From Sutcliffiella tianshenii (GTDB lineage: Bacteria > Bacillota > Bacilli > Bacillales > Bacillaceae_I), in assembly GCF_016908565.1 (NCBI RefSeq), contig NZ_JAFBED010000003.1, positions 62,001 to 126,000 of the forward strand: a stretch of DNA of 64,000 nucleotides, given 5' to 3'. This document shows, piece by piece, positions 1 to 9,039 of the stretch (position 1 is its first letter; each line of letters begins with the position of its first letter). The translations under genes were made by a program, and so were the position numbers. Below the pieces are notes generated by a model, which made no database searches, was not told the DNA's origin, and saw only the letters and a program-made list of their open reading frames with translations.

Positions 1-2001
1 TTATTGTTGTTCAGTTGGGAGTTGAAGAACATATCTGCCAAACCCATTATCACTTACTCCATCATAGCGGATGACGTTGCTTTCCGGTAGTGAGTCTTTA
101 GCATTCACAGAAGAATCAAATGATACGTCTACCGTTCCGCCCACTGGTGCGAATGTCCAGTTGCCGTCTGCTGATGGATCGATCGTACCAAGCTCACGGA
201 TGTAGTCGATGATTGCTTGGCGGTTCTCATCCGGATACAGCTCCACACCAGTGTTGTTTCTTACACCCGGGAACTTACCGCTAGCACGATAGTTGTTTGT
301 TACGACGATGAACTGCTGAGTCAAATCAATTGCCTCACCGTTGTATTGCAAATTCTTGATACGGTTAGCATCGGCGTTGATGACTTTCCCGTCCTTGTCG
401 TATTTCGCAGGCTCCGTTACGTCTATCTCATAGGTGACACCATCAATGACATCATAGTTGTATGTCGGGAAATCCGTGTTCACCAGTGGCTGTACTCCGG
501 AAGCGTTCTGGTCGATCTGCTTGAACTGGCCAGCAGACATCTCCAGCCACTCCAATACGTCAGCACCAGTCACTTTTACTGTTGCGACAGTGTTCGGATA
601 CAAGTAAAGATCCGACACGTTTTTGATTGCGATTTCCCCTGCAGGAATATACGTGTAGTAGCTTGCACCGTTTCTCCCGCCAGCTTTAAATGGTGCACCG
701 GCAGAAAGAATAGGTGTGTTTTCATCGGCTGTTCCCTGCAATTGTTTTTCGATGTACCACTTTTGGGCATTCGTTACAATCTGTATGGACGGATCATCCT
801 GGACTAGTGCGAAGTAGCTGTGTATATCCGCTGTAGTCGTGCCTACCGCCTGACGAACATAATTGATGGTTCCTTCATGCGCTTCTTTTACCGCAGCAAG
901 CACTGCAGGATCGGGCTCTGCCAAACTATTCTTATCCTTGTCCATGATCGGCTTCAGGCTGGAGACTGAGTCCTTCACCTTCCAATCGCCTTTCACCTTG
1001 GTAATCGTCAAATCCATCACACCAAGCTGGTTGCCCCAGTTACCAGGCATCACAACCGGAACGCCATTGATGGTACCTTTTTCTGTATCAACACCTGGGA
1101 GGTCCTTGAAACCGCCAGGAAAAGTCAGGTGGTTATGTCCAGTGATGATTGCATCGACACCCTTTACCTTTGTCAGGTCATATGTTGCATTCTCTTCCAT
1201 CTCCGCATACTCAGCATCACCTACTCCTGAGTGTGCAAGGACGATGATCAGGTCCGCCCCGTCCTTTTTCATCTTCGGAATATTTTCCTCCACAGACTTC
1301 ACAATATCCTTCGTAATGATTTTGCCATCAAGATGCGCCTTGTCCCATTGGGTGATCTGAGGAGCCACGGCACCAATCACACCTACGCGAAGCACCTTTT
1401 TCTTCCCTCTTTCATCAACAACCTTCTTCTTGATGATTTGGTATGGCTTGATATAAGTCTTGTCATTCTTCGGATTATCATCCCCATCATCCTTGAACAC
1501 ATTGGCACTTACATAAGGGAACGGTGCATCATCAAGTACCTCATCCAAATAGTCCATCCCATAGTTGAACTCATGATTTCCTAAAGTGGCCGCATCATAG
1601 TCCAACAGCTCCATTGCCTGAAAAACCGGATGCAGCTCACCGTCCTCCAGCACATCCACTTTTGCCTTATAATCACCAAGCGGGTTTCCTTGTATCAGAT
1701 CCCCGTTATCAAACAATAATGTATTTTTCGCTTCTGCCCTTGCCTCTTTGATCAATGTTGCCGTTTTTGCCAAGCCGAACTCATTCGTTTCAGCATCCTT
1801 GTAATAATCATAGTTGACCAGATGCGTATGGATATCCGTTGTCCCCAAAATTCTCAGTTCCACATCATGCTTTCCCTGCTTGTCCTTATGCTCTTTCGGT
1901 GCAGCATCTACCGCACTTCCCATTGCTGGAGTAGCCAGCACCGATAATGCCATAGTCCCGGCCAATACATTTTTCCCAAGCTTTTGGAATGTTCTCTTCA
2001 A
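1..2001 (-). CDS. Secreted 2',3'-cyclic-nucleotide phosphodiesterase / 3'(5')-nucleotidase
   Basis: A 666-aa exported enzyme predicted to hydrolyse extracellular nucleotides or cyclic nucleotides to nucleosides and phosphate. It has a Sec signal peptide (about residues 1-33, KRTFQKLGK then a hydrophobic core). A metallophosphoesterase domain follows, with metal-binding motifs GTTDIHTH (near 53-60), DNGDLIQGN (near 100), GNHEFNYG (near 142) and GHNH (near 290). The C-terminal half carries the 5'-nucleotidase C domain (AGRNGASYYT-type substrate loop, YPNTVATVKVTG). No LPXTG anchor or C-terminal membrane helix is visible, so it is probably released or held in the wall by charge. The NGDLIQGNPLGD form is typical of the CpdB/YfkN branch rather than plain UshA; exact substrate cannot be read. 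The gene is complete: its stop is the first codon of the window. About 245 bp of AT-rich non-coding DNA lies upstream. Confidence 0.9.
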   Translation of the reverse strand: MKRTFQKLGKNVLAGTMALSVLATPAMGSAVDAAPKEHKDKQGKHDVELRILGTTDIHTHLVNYDYYKDAETNEFGLAKTATLIKEARAEAKNTLLFDNGDLIQGNPLGDYKAKVDVLEDGELHPVFQAMELLDYDAATLGNHEFNYGMDYLDEVLDDAPFPYVSANVFKDDGDDNPKNDKTYIKPYQIIKKKVVDERGKKKVLRVGVIGAVAPQITQWDKAHLDGKIITKDIVKSVEENIPKMKKDGADLIIVLAHSGVGDAEYAEMEENATYDLTKVKGVDAIITGHNHLTFPGGFKDLPGVDTEKGTINGVPVVMPGNWGNQLGVMDLTITKVKGDWKVKDSVSSLKPIMDKDKNSLAEPDPAVLAAVKEAHEGTINYVRQAVGTTTADIHSYFALVQDDPSIQIVTNAQKWYIEKQLQGTADENTPILSAGAPFKAGGRNGASYYTYIPAGEIAIKNVSDLYLYPNTVATVKVTGADVLEWLEMSAGQFKQIDQNASGVQPLVNTDFPTYNYDVIDGVTYEIDVTEPAKYDKDGKVINADANRIKNLQYNGEAIDLTQQFIVVTNNYRASGKFPGVRNNTGVELYPDENRQAIIDYIRELGTIDPSADGNWTFAPVGGTVDVSFDSSVNAKDSLPESNVIRYDGVSDNGFGRYVLQLPTEQQ

Positions 2002-2245
2002 GGCAAAAACAGCTCCTTTGGTTATGTAATAGTCATACTCTTCTAATTATAGATAAGATTACTATTTACAAAATAATCTAATAGAACTGATTTTTCTTCC
2101 AAAAAATAGCTTAAATTGTATAAAAATAGGGATTGATAACGATTTTTGGAAACAACCCCCATATTTATGAAAAAGCTATACGAATTATTATAGGTAATAA
2201 TTAGAATGACAGGAATCTCGCATTTTTTTCCAAACTTCTTCCTTG

Positions 2246-3061
2246 TTAAAATAATCTCCCACTCAACGCATCCACATACCTCTGCGCCGACCGTTGTACT
2301 GCTTCATGGGCATCCTCCATTACAACTCGATGAAAAGCATTATATATCCTATCAAACTTTAACTTCAGGGTTTTATCAGCTATTTCCTCCACCTTTGTGG
2401 CCGGCAACGGAATGAGGTTCGGATAGCTGTACATGAAGCTTACCCAGTTGCGGTCGGCTACCACTTGGATCACATCTCCCGTCAATAAGACTCCTTTCCC
2501 TTTTTTCCCATCCGTCCATTCCATTACTGCTCCTCCTTTGAAGTGTCCTCCCAATCTGTGCAACGTGATACCTGTGGTTAATTCCAGGGATTCACCCGAC
2601 CAGAATATGATGCGCCCGCTTGGTCGCATCACCCACTCTTTATCGTCCTCATGGATATAGATAGGAACATCGAACGCTTCGGCCCATTCAACCTGGGTTG
2701 AATAATAGTGGGGGTGCGACAGTGCGATGGCATGTAATCCCCCAAGCGCCTTAATGGCTTTTACTGTAACTTCATCCAAATAGGTGATGCAGTCCCAAAG
2801 CACATTAAAACCTGCATTCTGCACAAGATACGCTGTTTGCCCAATTGCAAATTCCGGTGAAGTTTTAATACTGTATAGACCTTCCTCTTCCATTTGGATG
2901 ATATTTTGATATTCTTTTTGTTTCATCTCTTCCAGTGTTGTCCATGACTGGCCATCCGGACTTACATACTGTCTTTCTTCGTTGCATATTCTACAAGAAT
3001 CCGGTTGATGTACCGTTCCTTTGTACTGGACTCCACAAGTTTCACAAATAAAATTCGTCAT
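2246..3061 (-). CDS. MBL-fold metallo-hydrolase with N-terminal zinc ribbon
   Basis: A 271-aa cytoplasmic protein. Residues 6-28 form a rubredoxin-like zinc ribbon (CETC...CRIC). The rest is a metallo-beta-lactamase-like domain: a SHPHYYS segment replaces the usual HxHxDH, RLGGHFKGG supplies the next histidine, and LTGDVIQV the bridging Asp. The Asp-His part of the first motif is missing, so metal occupancy may be single or altered. The start is supported by a GGCGGG ribosome site 8-9 nt upstream. It is monocistronic between the nucleotidase and ptsG. Substrate unknown; it should not be assumed to be a lactamase. Confidence 0.8.
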   Translation of the reverse strand: MTNFICETCGVQYKGTVHQPDSCRICNEERQYVSPDGQSWTTLEEMKQKEYQNIIQMEEEGLYSIKTSPEFAIGQTAYLVQNAGFNVLWDCITYLDEVTVKAIKALGGLHAIALSHPHYYSTQVEWAEAFDVPIYIHEDDKEWVMRPSGRIIFWSGESLELTTGITLHRLGGHFKGGAVMEWTDGKKGKGVLLTGDVIQVVADRNWVSFMYSYPNLIPLPATKVEEIADKTLKLKFDRIYNAFHRVVMEDAHEAVQRSAQRYVDALSGRLF

Positions 3062-3171
3062 CTTAATTCCCGCCTTTTTTAACTATTCTCTTTAAATTAA
3101 GGATACGGGTTTTGCACATAGGATACTTCCGTGATTTGATTGAATTTTTGTAAGACTTTAGATGTAGAAAA

Positions 3172-3215
3172 GGGGCCTGACCCTCACCGCTTTAAAGCGG
3201 TGAGGGTCAGGCCCC
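3172..3215 (-). repeat. Perfect 44-bp palindrome, probable ptsG terminator
   Basis: A perfect inverted repeat of 22 nt per arm with no loop (arm begins GGGGCCTGACCCTCACCGC), lying 8 nt past the ptsG stop. On the minus strand it is followed by TTTTCT, so it can act as an intrinsic terminator. The GGGGCCTGACCCTCACC core resembles short palindromic elements that I recall as dispersed in Bacillus genomes, so it may be a mobile palindrome recruited as a terminator. Confidence 0.75.
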
Positions 3216-3223
3216 TGCAATTC

Positions 3224-5251
3224 TTATTTCTTTACTATCTTAACTCTGCCCTTTTCTCCAAAACTCACTTTACCGTCCTTTATCTCAACTGCTTCGCCGG
3301 CAGCAAGATTTGTAAAGATGATTGGTGTGATGATGGAAGTCGCTTCGCCTTTGATGATGCTTAGGTCCACCTTCAATAATGGTTGACCTTGTTCCACTTT
3401 GTCTCCTTGCTCGATCAGGCTTTCAAAGCCGCGACCCTTCAAGTTGACGGTGTCGATTCCCACGTGCACGAGAATCTCCCTGCCCTCAGCAGTTTCAATC
3501 CCGATTGCGTGCTTTGTCGGGAATAGGTTGACGATTGTTCCTGCTACGGGTGAAACGACAGTTCCTTCCGTAGGCTCAATCGCAAAGCCGTCGCCCATCA
3601 TTTTTTGGGAGAAAACTTTGTCAGGCACTTCAGAAATCGGCAGAAGTTTGCCGCTCATCGGCATCACGATTTCACTATCAGTTGAAGCTACTGCAACCGG
3701 CTCTGTAGTTGCTGCCACTTCTTCCTTCACCGGAGTTTTTCCGCTAAGGATATCCTGGATCTGTCCTTTGATGATTTCAGAGCGAGGCCCGAAGATTGCC
3801 TGGATGTTTTTATCGATCTGCATGACACCCGCAGCGCCAAGCTTTTTCAGTTGCTCTTTATCTACCTGATTGACGTCTCTTACACTCACACGCAGTCGAG
3901 TGATACATGCATCAAGGTTCGCCAGGTTCTCTTTTCCACCAAGTGCTTTCAGTACGCCGTATGGAAGATCCAATGAACCGCCTGCTGCATTTTCTTCGGA
4001 CTCTTCCACTTTTTCCTCACGACCAGGAGTCATCAGGTTGAACTTCTTGATTGCAAAACGGAAACCGAAGTAGTAGATGACTGAGAATGCCAAACCTACT
4101 GGAATCACTAGCCACCAAGCAGTTTGGTTCGGCAGGATACCGAATAGGATATAGTCGATGACGCCCCCGGAGAAGGTCATCCCGATTTTCACATCCAATA
4201 TGTGCATCACCATGAAGGAAAGACCCGCAAACACTGCGTGAATCCCGAATAGAACAGGTGCTACAAACAGGAAACTGAATTCAAGCGGTTCTGTGATACC
4301 AGTCAAAAATGATGTCAAGGCTGCGGAACCCATGATTCCTGCAACATATTTCTTTTGCTCAGGACGTGCACAGTGATAGATCGCCAGTGCTGCAGCCGGC
4401 AAGCCGAACATCATGAATGGGAATTTACCAGTCATGAAGGTACCCGCCGTAAGTTCAGCTCCATCTTTTACCTGCTCCATGAAAATGCGCTGGTCGCCGC
4501 GGACAATTTCACCGGCCGCATTGGTGTAAGAACCAAACTCAAACCAGAACGGAGAATAGAAAATATGGTGCAAGCCGAATGGAATCAAGGAACGTTCGAT
4601 GACCCCGAAAATGAAGGCGGCCAACGTACGGTTTGATTCTGTCATAAAGTAAGAGAAAGTATTAAGCCCTTCTTGTGCAAAAGGCCAGATGAAATTCATC
4701 ACAACACCCAACACCAGTGCGGATGCTGCAGTAATGATGGGAACAAAACGCTTACCAGCAAAGAATCCCAAATAAGATGGCAATTCAATATTGTAGAACT
4801 TATTGTACATATATGCCCCGAGCACCCCGGCTATAATACCGCCAAATACCCCGGTCTGAAGAGTAGGGATCCCAAGTACATTGGCCAGTGCAGGATCGCT
4901 TCCGACCTGGTCTGCTGTAACCCCTGAGATGACACTCATCGTGACGTTCATGATCAGGTACCCGATCATTGCCGCAAGTCCGGCAACGCCATCACCATTG
5001 GCGAGACCGATGGCCACCCCGATGGCAAATAACAATGGCAGGTTTGAGAAGACGATGCTTCCTGCCTGCTCCATGATTTCAGCAAGTAAAATGATGCCAT
5101 CCGCTTCTAAAAATGAAAGACGGCTGACAAGGTTCGGGTTTTGCATCGCATTCCCGAATGCAAGCAGAATCCCCGCAGCTGGCAGCAGGGCAACCGGAAG
5201 CATCAATGCGCGACCGATTCGCTGCAGCAAACCGAATGATTTCTTAAACAT
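3224..5251 (-). CDS. ptsG: PTS glucose-specific enzyme IICBA
   Basis: Takes up and phosphorylates glucose using phosphate from HPr. Domain order is IIC-IIB-IIA. The membrane IIC part begins [19 protein letters not shown] with about eight to ten helices up to residue ~400. IIB has the phosphorylated cysteine in [11 protein letters not shown] (near 450). IIA has the two active-site histidines in [10 protein letters not shown] and [10 protein letters not shown]. The start used here (5251) has AGGAGG 9 nt upstream; the longer open frame runs into the leader hairpin and would have no ribosome site. Downstream there is no ptsH or ptsI, unlike B. subtilis. The gene follows glcT and a leader terminator, so it is very probably under GlcT antitermination. 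Confidence 0.95.
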   Translation of the reverse strand: MFKKSFGLLQRIGRALMLPVALLPAAGILLAFGNAMQNPNLVSRLSFLEADGIILLAEIMEQAGSIVFSNLPLLFAIGVAIGLANGDGVAGLAAMIGYLIMNVTMSVISGVTADQVGSDPALANVLGIPTLQTGVFGGIIAGVLGAYMYNKFYNIELPSYLGFFAGKRFVPIITAASALVLGVVMNFIWPFAQEGLNTFSYFMTESNRTLAAFIFGVIERSLIPFGLHHIFYSPFWFEFGSYTNAAGEIVRGDQRIFMEQVKDGAELTAGTFMTGKFPFMMFGLPAAALAIYHCARPEQKKYVAGIMGSAALTSFLTGITEPLEFSFLFVAPVLFGIHAVFAGLSFMVMHILDVKIGMTFSGGVIDYILFGILPNQTAWWLVIPVGLAFSVIYYFGFRFAIKKFNLMTPGREEKVEESEENAAGGSLDLPYGVLKALGGKENLANLDACITRLRVSVRDVNQVDKEQLKKLGAAGVMQIDKNIQAIFGPRSEIIKGQIQDILSGKTPVKEEVAATTEPVAVASTDSEIVMPMSGKLLPISEVPDKVFSQKMMGDGFAIEPTEGTVVSPVAGTIVNLFPTKHAIGIETAEGREILVHVGIDTVNLKGRGFESLIEQGDKVEQGQPLLKVDLSIIKGEATSIITPIIFTNLAAGEAVEIKDGKVSFGEKGRVKIVKK

Positions 5252-5303
5252 AGCTTTTTTCCTCCTAAGTATCTTCATGCATGGCAGAAAAGTTCCGAAC
5301 AAC

Positions 5304-5394
5304 AAAAAAGGCATGAGAATCAAGAAAGTGTACGCGAAAGCGGGGTAGACGTCTGGTCTACCGCTTTCTGTACAGCTTTTCTTCCTCTCATGCC
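5304..5394 (-). promoter_or_regulatory. GlcT-responsive RAT/terminator leader of ptsG
   Basis: Between glcT and ptsG the minus-strand transcript can fold into one long hairpin. The outer stem is GGCATGAGA pairing with TCTCATGCC (5310-5318 with 5386-5394), the inner stem AAAGCGG...CCGCTTT is capped by GTAGAC/GTCTAC, and a T run follows (5304-5309). In B. subtilis the ptsG antiterminator (RAT) overlaps a terminator in the same place. Arrangement and neighbour identity support the call; the exact RAT nucleotides were not aligned. Confidence 0.8.
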
Positions 5395-5441
5395 TGCATC
5401 ACCAGTAACACGTGAAAAAAACGTTGTATATAGGTCTTATT

Positions 5442-6272
5442 CTATTGTTTAGAAAGCCTTTGCAAATGGAGAGTCAAATAGACTGCCTCTGCATCAGGCA
5501 CAGACTTCTGCAGTTTCTGCTGCATTATTTTAATCAATTTCCATGCTAGATTGTAGCATACGGGATATTCCTCCCGCAACACTTTTGCGAGGATTTCCTG
5601 CTGGTCGGGACGGAACTGGTCAGTCTGGACGCGTTCAATTGACGCATGAAAATGTCTTACAAGGCGCAGATAATTTATATCTGTCCGGTCAATCTTAATT
5701 CTCAAGGAGTCCTCGATCACTGTCACCATATCGTTGATCAGCTGAGTGTGACGATTGATTTCCGACAGGTCCCGGTTCGTCAGTGCACTGTGGATGTGCA
5801 GGGTGATAAAACCAATTTCCCCCTCTGGAATCGCAAGGTCGAGCTTGACCTTCAGCCATTCGACAATCTCCATGGCAGCAGCATATTCCCTCGGATAGGC
5901 AAGCTCCGTTTCTTTTAAAAAGGGATTCTTGATGTCGAGGCCCTGCTGAATCCTTTTCACAGCAAAATACAAGTGATCCGTTAAGCCGACATGGATATGC
6001 TCATTCAATTTCACCTGAAACCTTGCCTCGACCATTTCCATGCATTCATTCATCAGGCCGATAAACGTTTCATCTATATAATCAAGAAGCTGCTTATATT
6101 GGTTCTGCTCGTCCTCGCTTTTGAGCACAAAGAACTTCTCTGCGCGGTCGACTGTAATATTCTCCCCCGCCTTCTTTGCAAACCCGATTCCCTTTCCGGT
6201 AAGGATGACTTCGCCGTACTCCGGGTGGGTCGCAATGAGGACGTTGTTGTTCAAAACTTTTTTAACTTGCAT
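5442..6272 (-). CDS. glcT: Transcription antiterminator GlcT (BglG family)
   Basis: A 276-aa RNA-binding antiterminator. The N-terminal CAT domain (VKKVLNNNVLIATH...GKGIGFAKKAGENI, residues 1-60) binds the RAT hairpin. Two PTS regulation domains follow, with the conserved histidines in VGLTDHLYFAVKR and ITLHIHSAL (PRD1) and in LVRHFHASIERV and LTLHLQRL (PRD2). In the family, phosphorylation by the glucose PTS turns the protein off when glucose is absent. The start is 6272: GGAGG lies 7 nt before this ATG, whereas the earlier in-frame codons overlap the ribosome site. It is directly upstream of the ptsG leader. Confidence 0.95.
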   Translation of the reverse strand: MQVKKVLNNNVLIATHPEYGEVILTGKGIGFAKKAGENITVDRAEKFFVLKSEDEQNQYKQLLDYIDETFIGLMNECMEMVEARFQVKLNEHIHVGLTDHLYFAVKRIQQGLDIKNPFLKETELAYPREYAAAMEIVEWLKVKLDLAIPEGEIGFITLHIHSALTNRDLSEINRHTQLINDMVTVIEDSLRIKIDRTDINYLRLVRHFHASIERVQTDQFRPDQQEILAKVLREEYPVCYNLAWKLIKIMQQKLQKSVPDAEAVYLTLHLQRLSKQ

Positions 6273-6471
6273 CTTCATTCCTCCGGTGCAAAAAAACTGC
6301 AATATTTATAAAGTTACGCTAGGATGGGATTAGAGTCAAGTCATCAAAATATGGGATGAAAAATGCATCCAAAATCCCTTTTCGATCGTTAGGTGATTAG
6401 GAGTCTTTTCTTCTTTATCTTAGACACTTAAGGGTATAATGGAAGCAATCAAATAAAGAGGGAGAAATTCT

Positions 6472-7035
6472 ATGCAGAATAAGGACGCACTTCTTTATGA
6501 GCGGGTAAGGGGCAAGGATAAGGCCGCTCTTGAAGAGCTTTACGATAGGTACGAAAAAATACTATATTCCTTTTTGATGAAAGTTACTGGTGATCAGGAA
6601 ATTGCAGAAGAAGCGATGCAGGATGTCTTCATAAAGCTCTGGCAAGGAAATGGGATCTATGATTCCACCAAAGGCAAGTTCTCCTCCTGGCTTTTCACTA
6701 TGGCAAGAAACAGGGCATTGGATATCATCCGAAAAAGAACGCGAAATCAGAGCACCCCGATTGAAGACGTCGAGCCTTTCCTAGAATCGACGGACTCGAC
6801 AGAAGGCCAGACAGAGTGGAACGAACAGCGCGATGAAATCAGGAAAGCAGTATCCACCCTCTCTGACGATCAGAAAAAAATGGTGCATTATATGTACTTT
6901 AAAGGATATACCCAGCAGAAAATAGCCGAAATGACCGGTATTCCGCTCGGAACGGTGAAAGGAAGACTAAGATTGGCATTGAAAAAATTAAAGAGTACTT
7001 TGATTGCAGATGGAGAAAGGAGGGGGAGCTTATGA
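6472..7035 (+). CDS. ECF RNA polymerase sigma factor
   Basis: A 187-aa group 4 sigma factor. Region 2 spans about residues 12-85, with the core contact segment EEAMQDVFIKLWQG and the -10 recognition helix WLFTMARNRALDIIRKR. Region 4 spans about 120-175, with an HTH that includes GYTQQKIAEMTGIPLGTVKGRLRLALKKLK. GGGAGAAATTCT precedes the ATG. It overlaps the next gene by 4 nt (ATGA), so it is translationally coupled to its anti-sigma partner. The signal that releases the sigma factor is not visible. Confidence 0.92.
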   Translation: MQNKDALLYERVRGKDKAALEELYDRYEKILYSFLMKVTGDQEIAEEAMQDVFIKLWQGNGIYDSTKGKFSSWLFTMARNRALDIIRKRTRNQSTPIEDVEPFLESTDSTEGQTEWNEQRDEIRKAVSTLSDDQKKMVHYMYFKGYTQQKIAEMTGIPLGTVKGRLRLALKKLKSTLIADGERRGSL

Positions 7036-7778
7036 GTCAGAAGTGTGATTTGCTTTTGGATTATTTTAATGGACACTTAACGGATAAAGAGAGAGAAGAT
7101 TTCGAACAGCATGCAGCGGCATGTCCTGAATGCCAGGAAGAACTGAAAGAACTTCAGGAAGTGCTTGGTGACATGGCTTTCCTTTCCGAACCGGTTACTC
7201 CCCCGGTAGAAATGAAGGGTAGGATCTTAGGGAATGTATTTGCTGAGGAAGAGGTTGAACCGGTATCTGTGGAAAATCCAACGCCTGTAACAGGACCGAC
7301 GCCTCTAAGAAAGAAAGCTACCCATAAGTCGAAACCTTGGCTGACTGGGTTGCTGGCGGCATCGCTTATCCTCTCACTGCTAGGAAACGGCTACTTCCTG
7401 ATGCAGGATGAAAAGGAAGGTTCAACAGATGAACAGGAACTCGTACAGCCGGATAGTATCGTTGCACTAGAGCCATCCGAGGCTGGTGGAAGCGGATTTG
7501 CCGCCCTTTTCAAACAGGAACAGGCTCTATCCGTCATGATTCAGACACAGGAACTGCCTGAGCTCAAAGGAACTGAAGTGTACCAGGTATGGCTTCTGAA
7601 GGATGGTGCGCCGATTCCAGCTGGGGATTTCACCGTGGATGAGAACGGCAAAGGGTATGTCTTATACAAAGTAGATCCTGCAGAAAATAAGGACTGGGAT
7701 ACGATTGCGATCACACTTGAACCAGAAAAGGGTAATCAGTTGCCTGAAGGAAGCATATTGCTTTCGGCAGGGTTGTAA
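7032..7778 (+). CDS. Anti-sigma factor, RskA-like, with zinc-finger anti-sigma domain
   Basis: A 248-aa single-pass membrane protein. The N-terminal cytoplasmic domain carries the zinc-binding anti-sigma signature HAAACPECQEEL (near residues 26-37). A membrane helix lies near 103-120 (WLTGLLAASLILSLLGNGYF). The outside part has the RskA-type sensor fold (VMIQTQELPELKGTEVYQVWLL...GSILLSAGL). It sequesters the overlapping upstream sigma factor in the standard model. A strong terminator follows, making this a two-gene unit. Confidence 0.9.
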   Translation: MSQKCDLLLDYFNGHLTDKEREDFEQHAAACPECQEELKELQEVLGDMAFLSEPVTPPVEMKGRILGNVFAEEEVEPVSVENPTPVTGPTPLRKKATHKSKPWLTGLLAASLILSLLGNGYFLMQDEKEGSTDEQELVQPDSIVALEPSEAGGSGFAALFKQEQALSVMIQTQELPELKGTEVYQVWLLKDGAPIPAGDFTVDENGKGYVLYKVDPAENKDWDTIAITLEPEKGNQLPEGSILLSAGL

Positions 7779-7782
7779 TAGG

Positions 7783-7815
7783 AAAAGCAGAGCCGTGGTT
7801 GGCTCTGCTTTTTTG
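7783..7815 (+). terminator. Intrinsic terminator of the sigma/anti-sigma operon
   Basis: Stem AAAGCAGAGCC / GGCTCTGCTTT with a 6-nt loop, then a T run, 5 nt after the anti-sigma stop. Confidence 0.9.
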
Positions 7816-7934
7816 TATGGGATACACTCGGATTGGCCGGCCATTGGAGACCTCAAAATCGGATATCGGGCGATTTGACCTGTATATTAGCCAAATCCCA
7901 ATATCAAGTGAAAACAATATTCAACAAGCTAGCT

Positions 7935-9038
7935 TCACCCCATCACCCGCTTCTTCCTAATGAACGTGATGAAAAGAAGTAAAATCGGCACCAGGATGGC
8001 TAGCGGCAAATGGATAAAAAGCGGTACGTATTTCAATCCGACCTCCAAGTGCTGTGAGATATTTTCCGCATAGGTGTAGGAAAGCAGAAGGATGATCACC
8101 AGAATGGATATGGTCAGGACTTGCGGCTTTACCTTAGTCATGGTGTATTTTGCAAGATTCACACTTGCGAAGGTGAAAATCGAAATTTTGAAATATCCGC
8201 CAAAGATGATGATAATCACCGCAAAGATGTCCAGCCTTTTAACAAAGTCAAAGAGTATTACCTTTTCAATCGCACTGATCATAGGAAATGTGTAGTTCTT
8301 GGCCATATTCGGATGTAGTACCCCAAGGCTCAAAAAAGAAAAAAGGGAAAGCAAGAGCGTAAAGAAAATCATGATATAACTGCCTTTCTTGGATAAAGAT
8401 GATCTGTGCTCACGCTTAAGATAAGGGAAAATCATCAAAAAGGCGATCAGTTCTCCGAAAGGAAACGTAATCATCGTTGGGAGGGTACTGGCGATTTTTT
8501 TAAAATCCATATCCAGGATGGGTTCGATATATTCCCAGTTAAAAGTCCCGCTGACGAGAACCCAGAACGGAAGCAGCAGAAGAAACGGCACTGTAATACC
8601 ACCGATAATGACTGCTGACCGAATAAAAGCTTCTAGCCCTTTTAAATAGGTATAGGCAATAACAAGAAAGATTGAAAACTTGATTAAAAACGGTTTCATC
8701 GAATATAGTAATTGACTATTAATGAACATGGTGAAATCTGTCAATACGCGTGATGCCAGGTAAGCAAAGTAAAGGACATAGGCAAGGGAAGCTGCAATTC
8801 CAAGGAATTTCCCAAAGTTTTTTCTTAAAATGGAGGAAAGATTCCCGTAATCATTGTTTCTCCAAATATAAGCATTCATCCAGAATAAAAGCAGGCCAAT
8901 ACTTCCTGCGACAAGACTGACAACCCAGGCGGCTTTTTCAGCAGATAAATTCAAACCAAAAATGACAGAACTTCCTAAAAGGAATAGCAGCATCGCAAAC
9001 ATGGTCTCAATGATGCCTATGAGCGGTTTGTTTTCCAC
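7935..9038 (-). CDS. Spore germination protein, GerAB/GerKB family (endospore permease)
   Basis: The B subunit of a nutrient germinant receptor. It is about 367 aa with ten hydrophobic segments of the amino-acid/polyamine transporter fold (FAMLLFLLGSSVIFGL near the N terminus, LPLAILVPILLLFITFIRKKR at the end). In the family this subunit binds the germinant and sits in the spore inner membrane. The GTG at 9038 is preferred: AGGGGG sits 8 nt upstream, whereas the GTG at 9047 abuts the ribosome site. It is the last gene of an A-C-B operon, the order seen for gerK. Expected to be made in the forespore. Confidence 0.9.
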   Translation of the reverse strand: MENKPLIGIIETMFAMLLFLLGSSVIFGLNLSAEKAAWVVSLVAGSIGLLLFWMNAYIWRNNDYGNLSSILRKNFGKFLGIAASLAYVLYFAYLASRVLTDFTMFINSQLLYSMKPFLIKFSIFLVIAYTYLKGLEAFIRSAVIIGGITVPFLLLLPFWVLVSGTFNWEYIEPILDMDFKKIASTLPTMITFPFGELIAFLMIFPYLKREHRSSLSKKGSYIMIFFTLLLSLFSFLSLGVLHPNMAKNYTFPMISAIEKVILFDFVKRLDIFAVIIIIFGGYFKISIFTFASVNLAKYTMTKVKPQVLTISILVIILLLSYTYAENISQHLEVGLKYVPLFIHLPLAILVPILLLFITFIRKKRVMG

Positions 9039-9039
9039 T

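Noticed and set aside
217-1584. Several plus-strand open frames opposite the 5'-nucleotidase
   Set aside because: Antisense shadows of a clear enzyme gene; no ribosome sites or recognisable domains.
2246-3061. Metallo-beta-lactamase or rubredoxin-linked oxidoreductase
   Set aside because: Only the fold and a zinc ribbon are visible; the HxHxDH motif is altered, so no specific activity is claimed.
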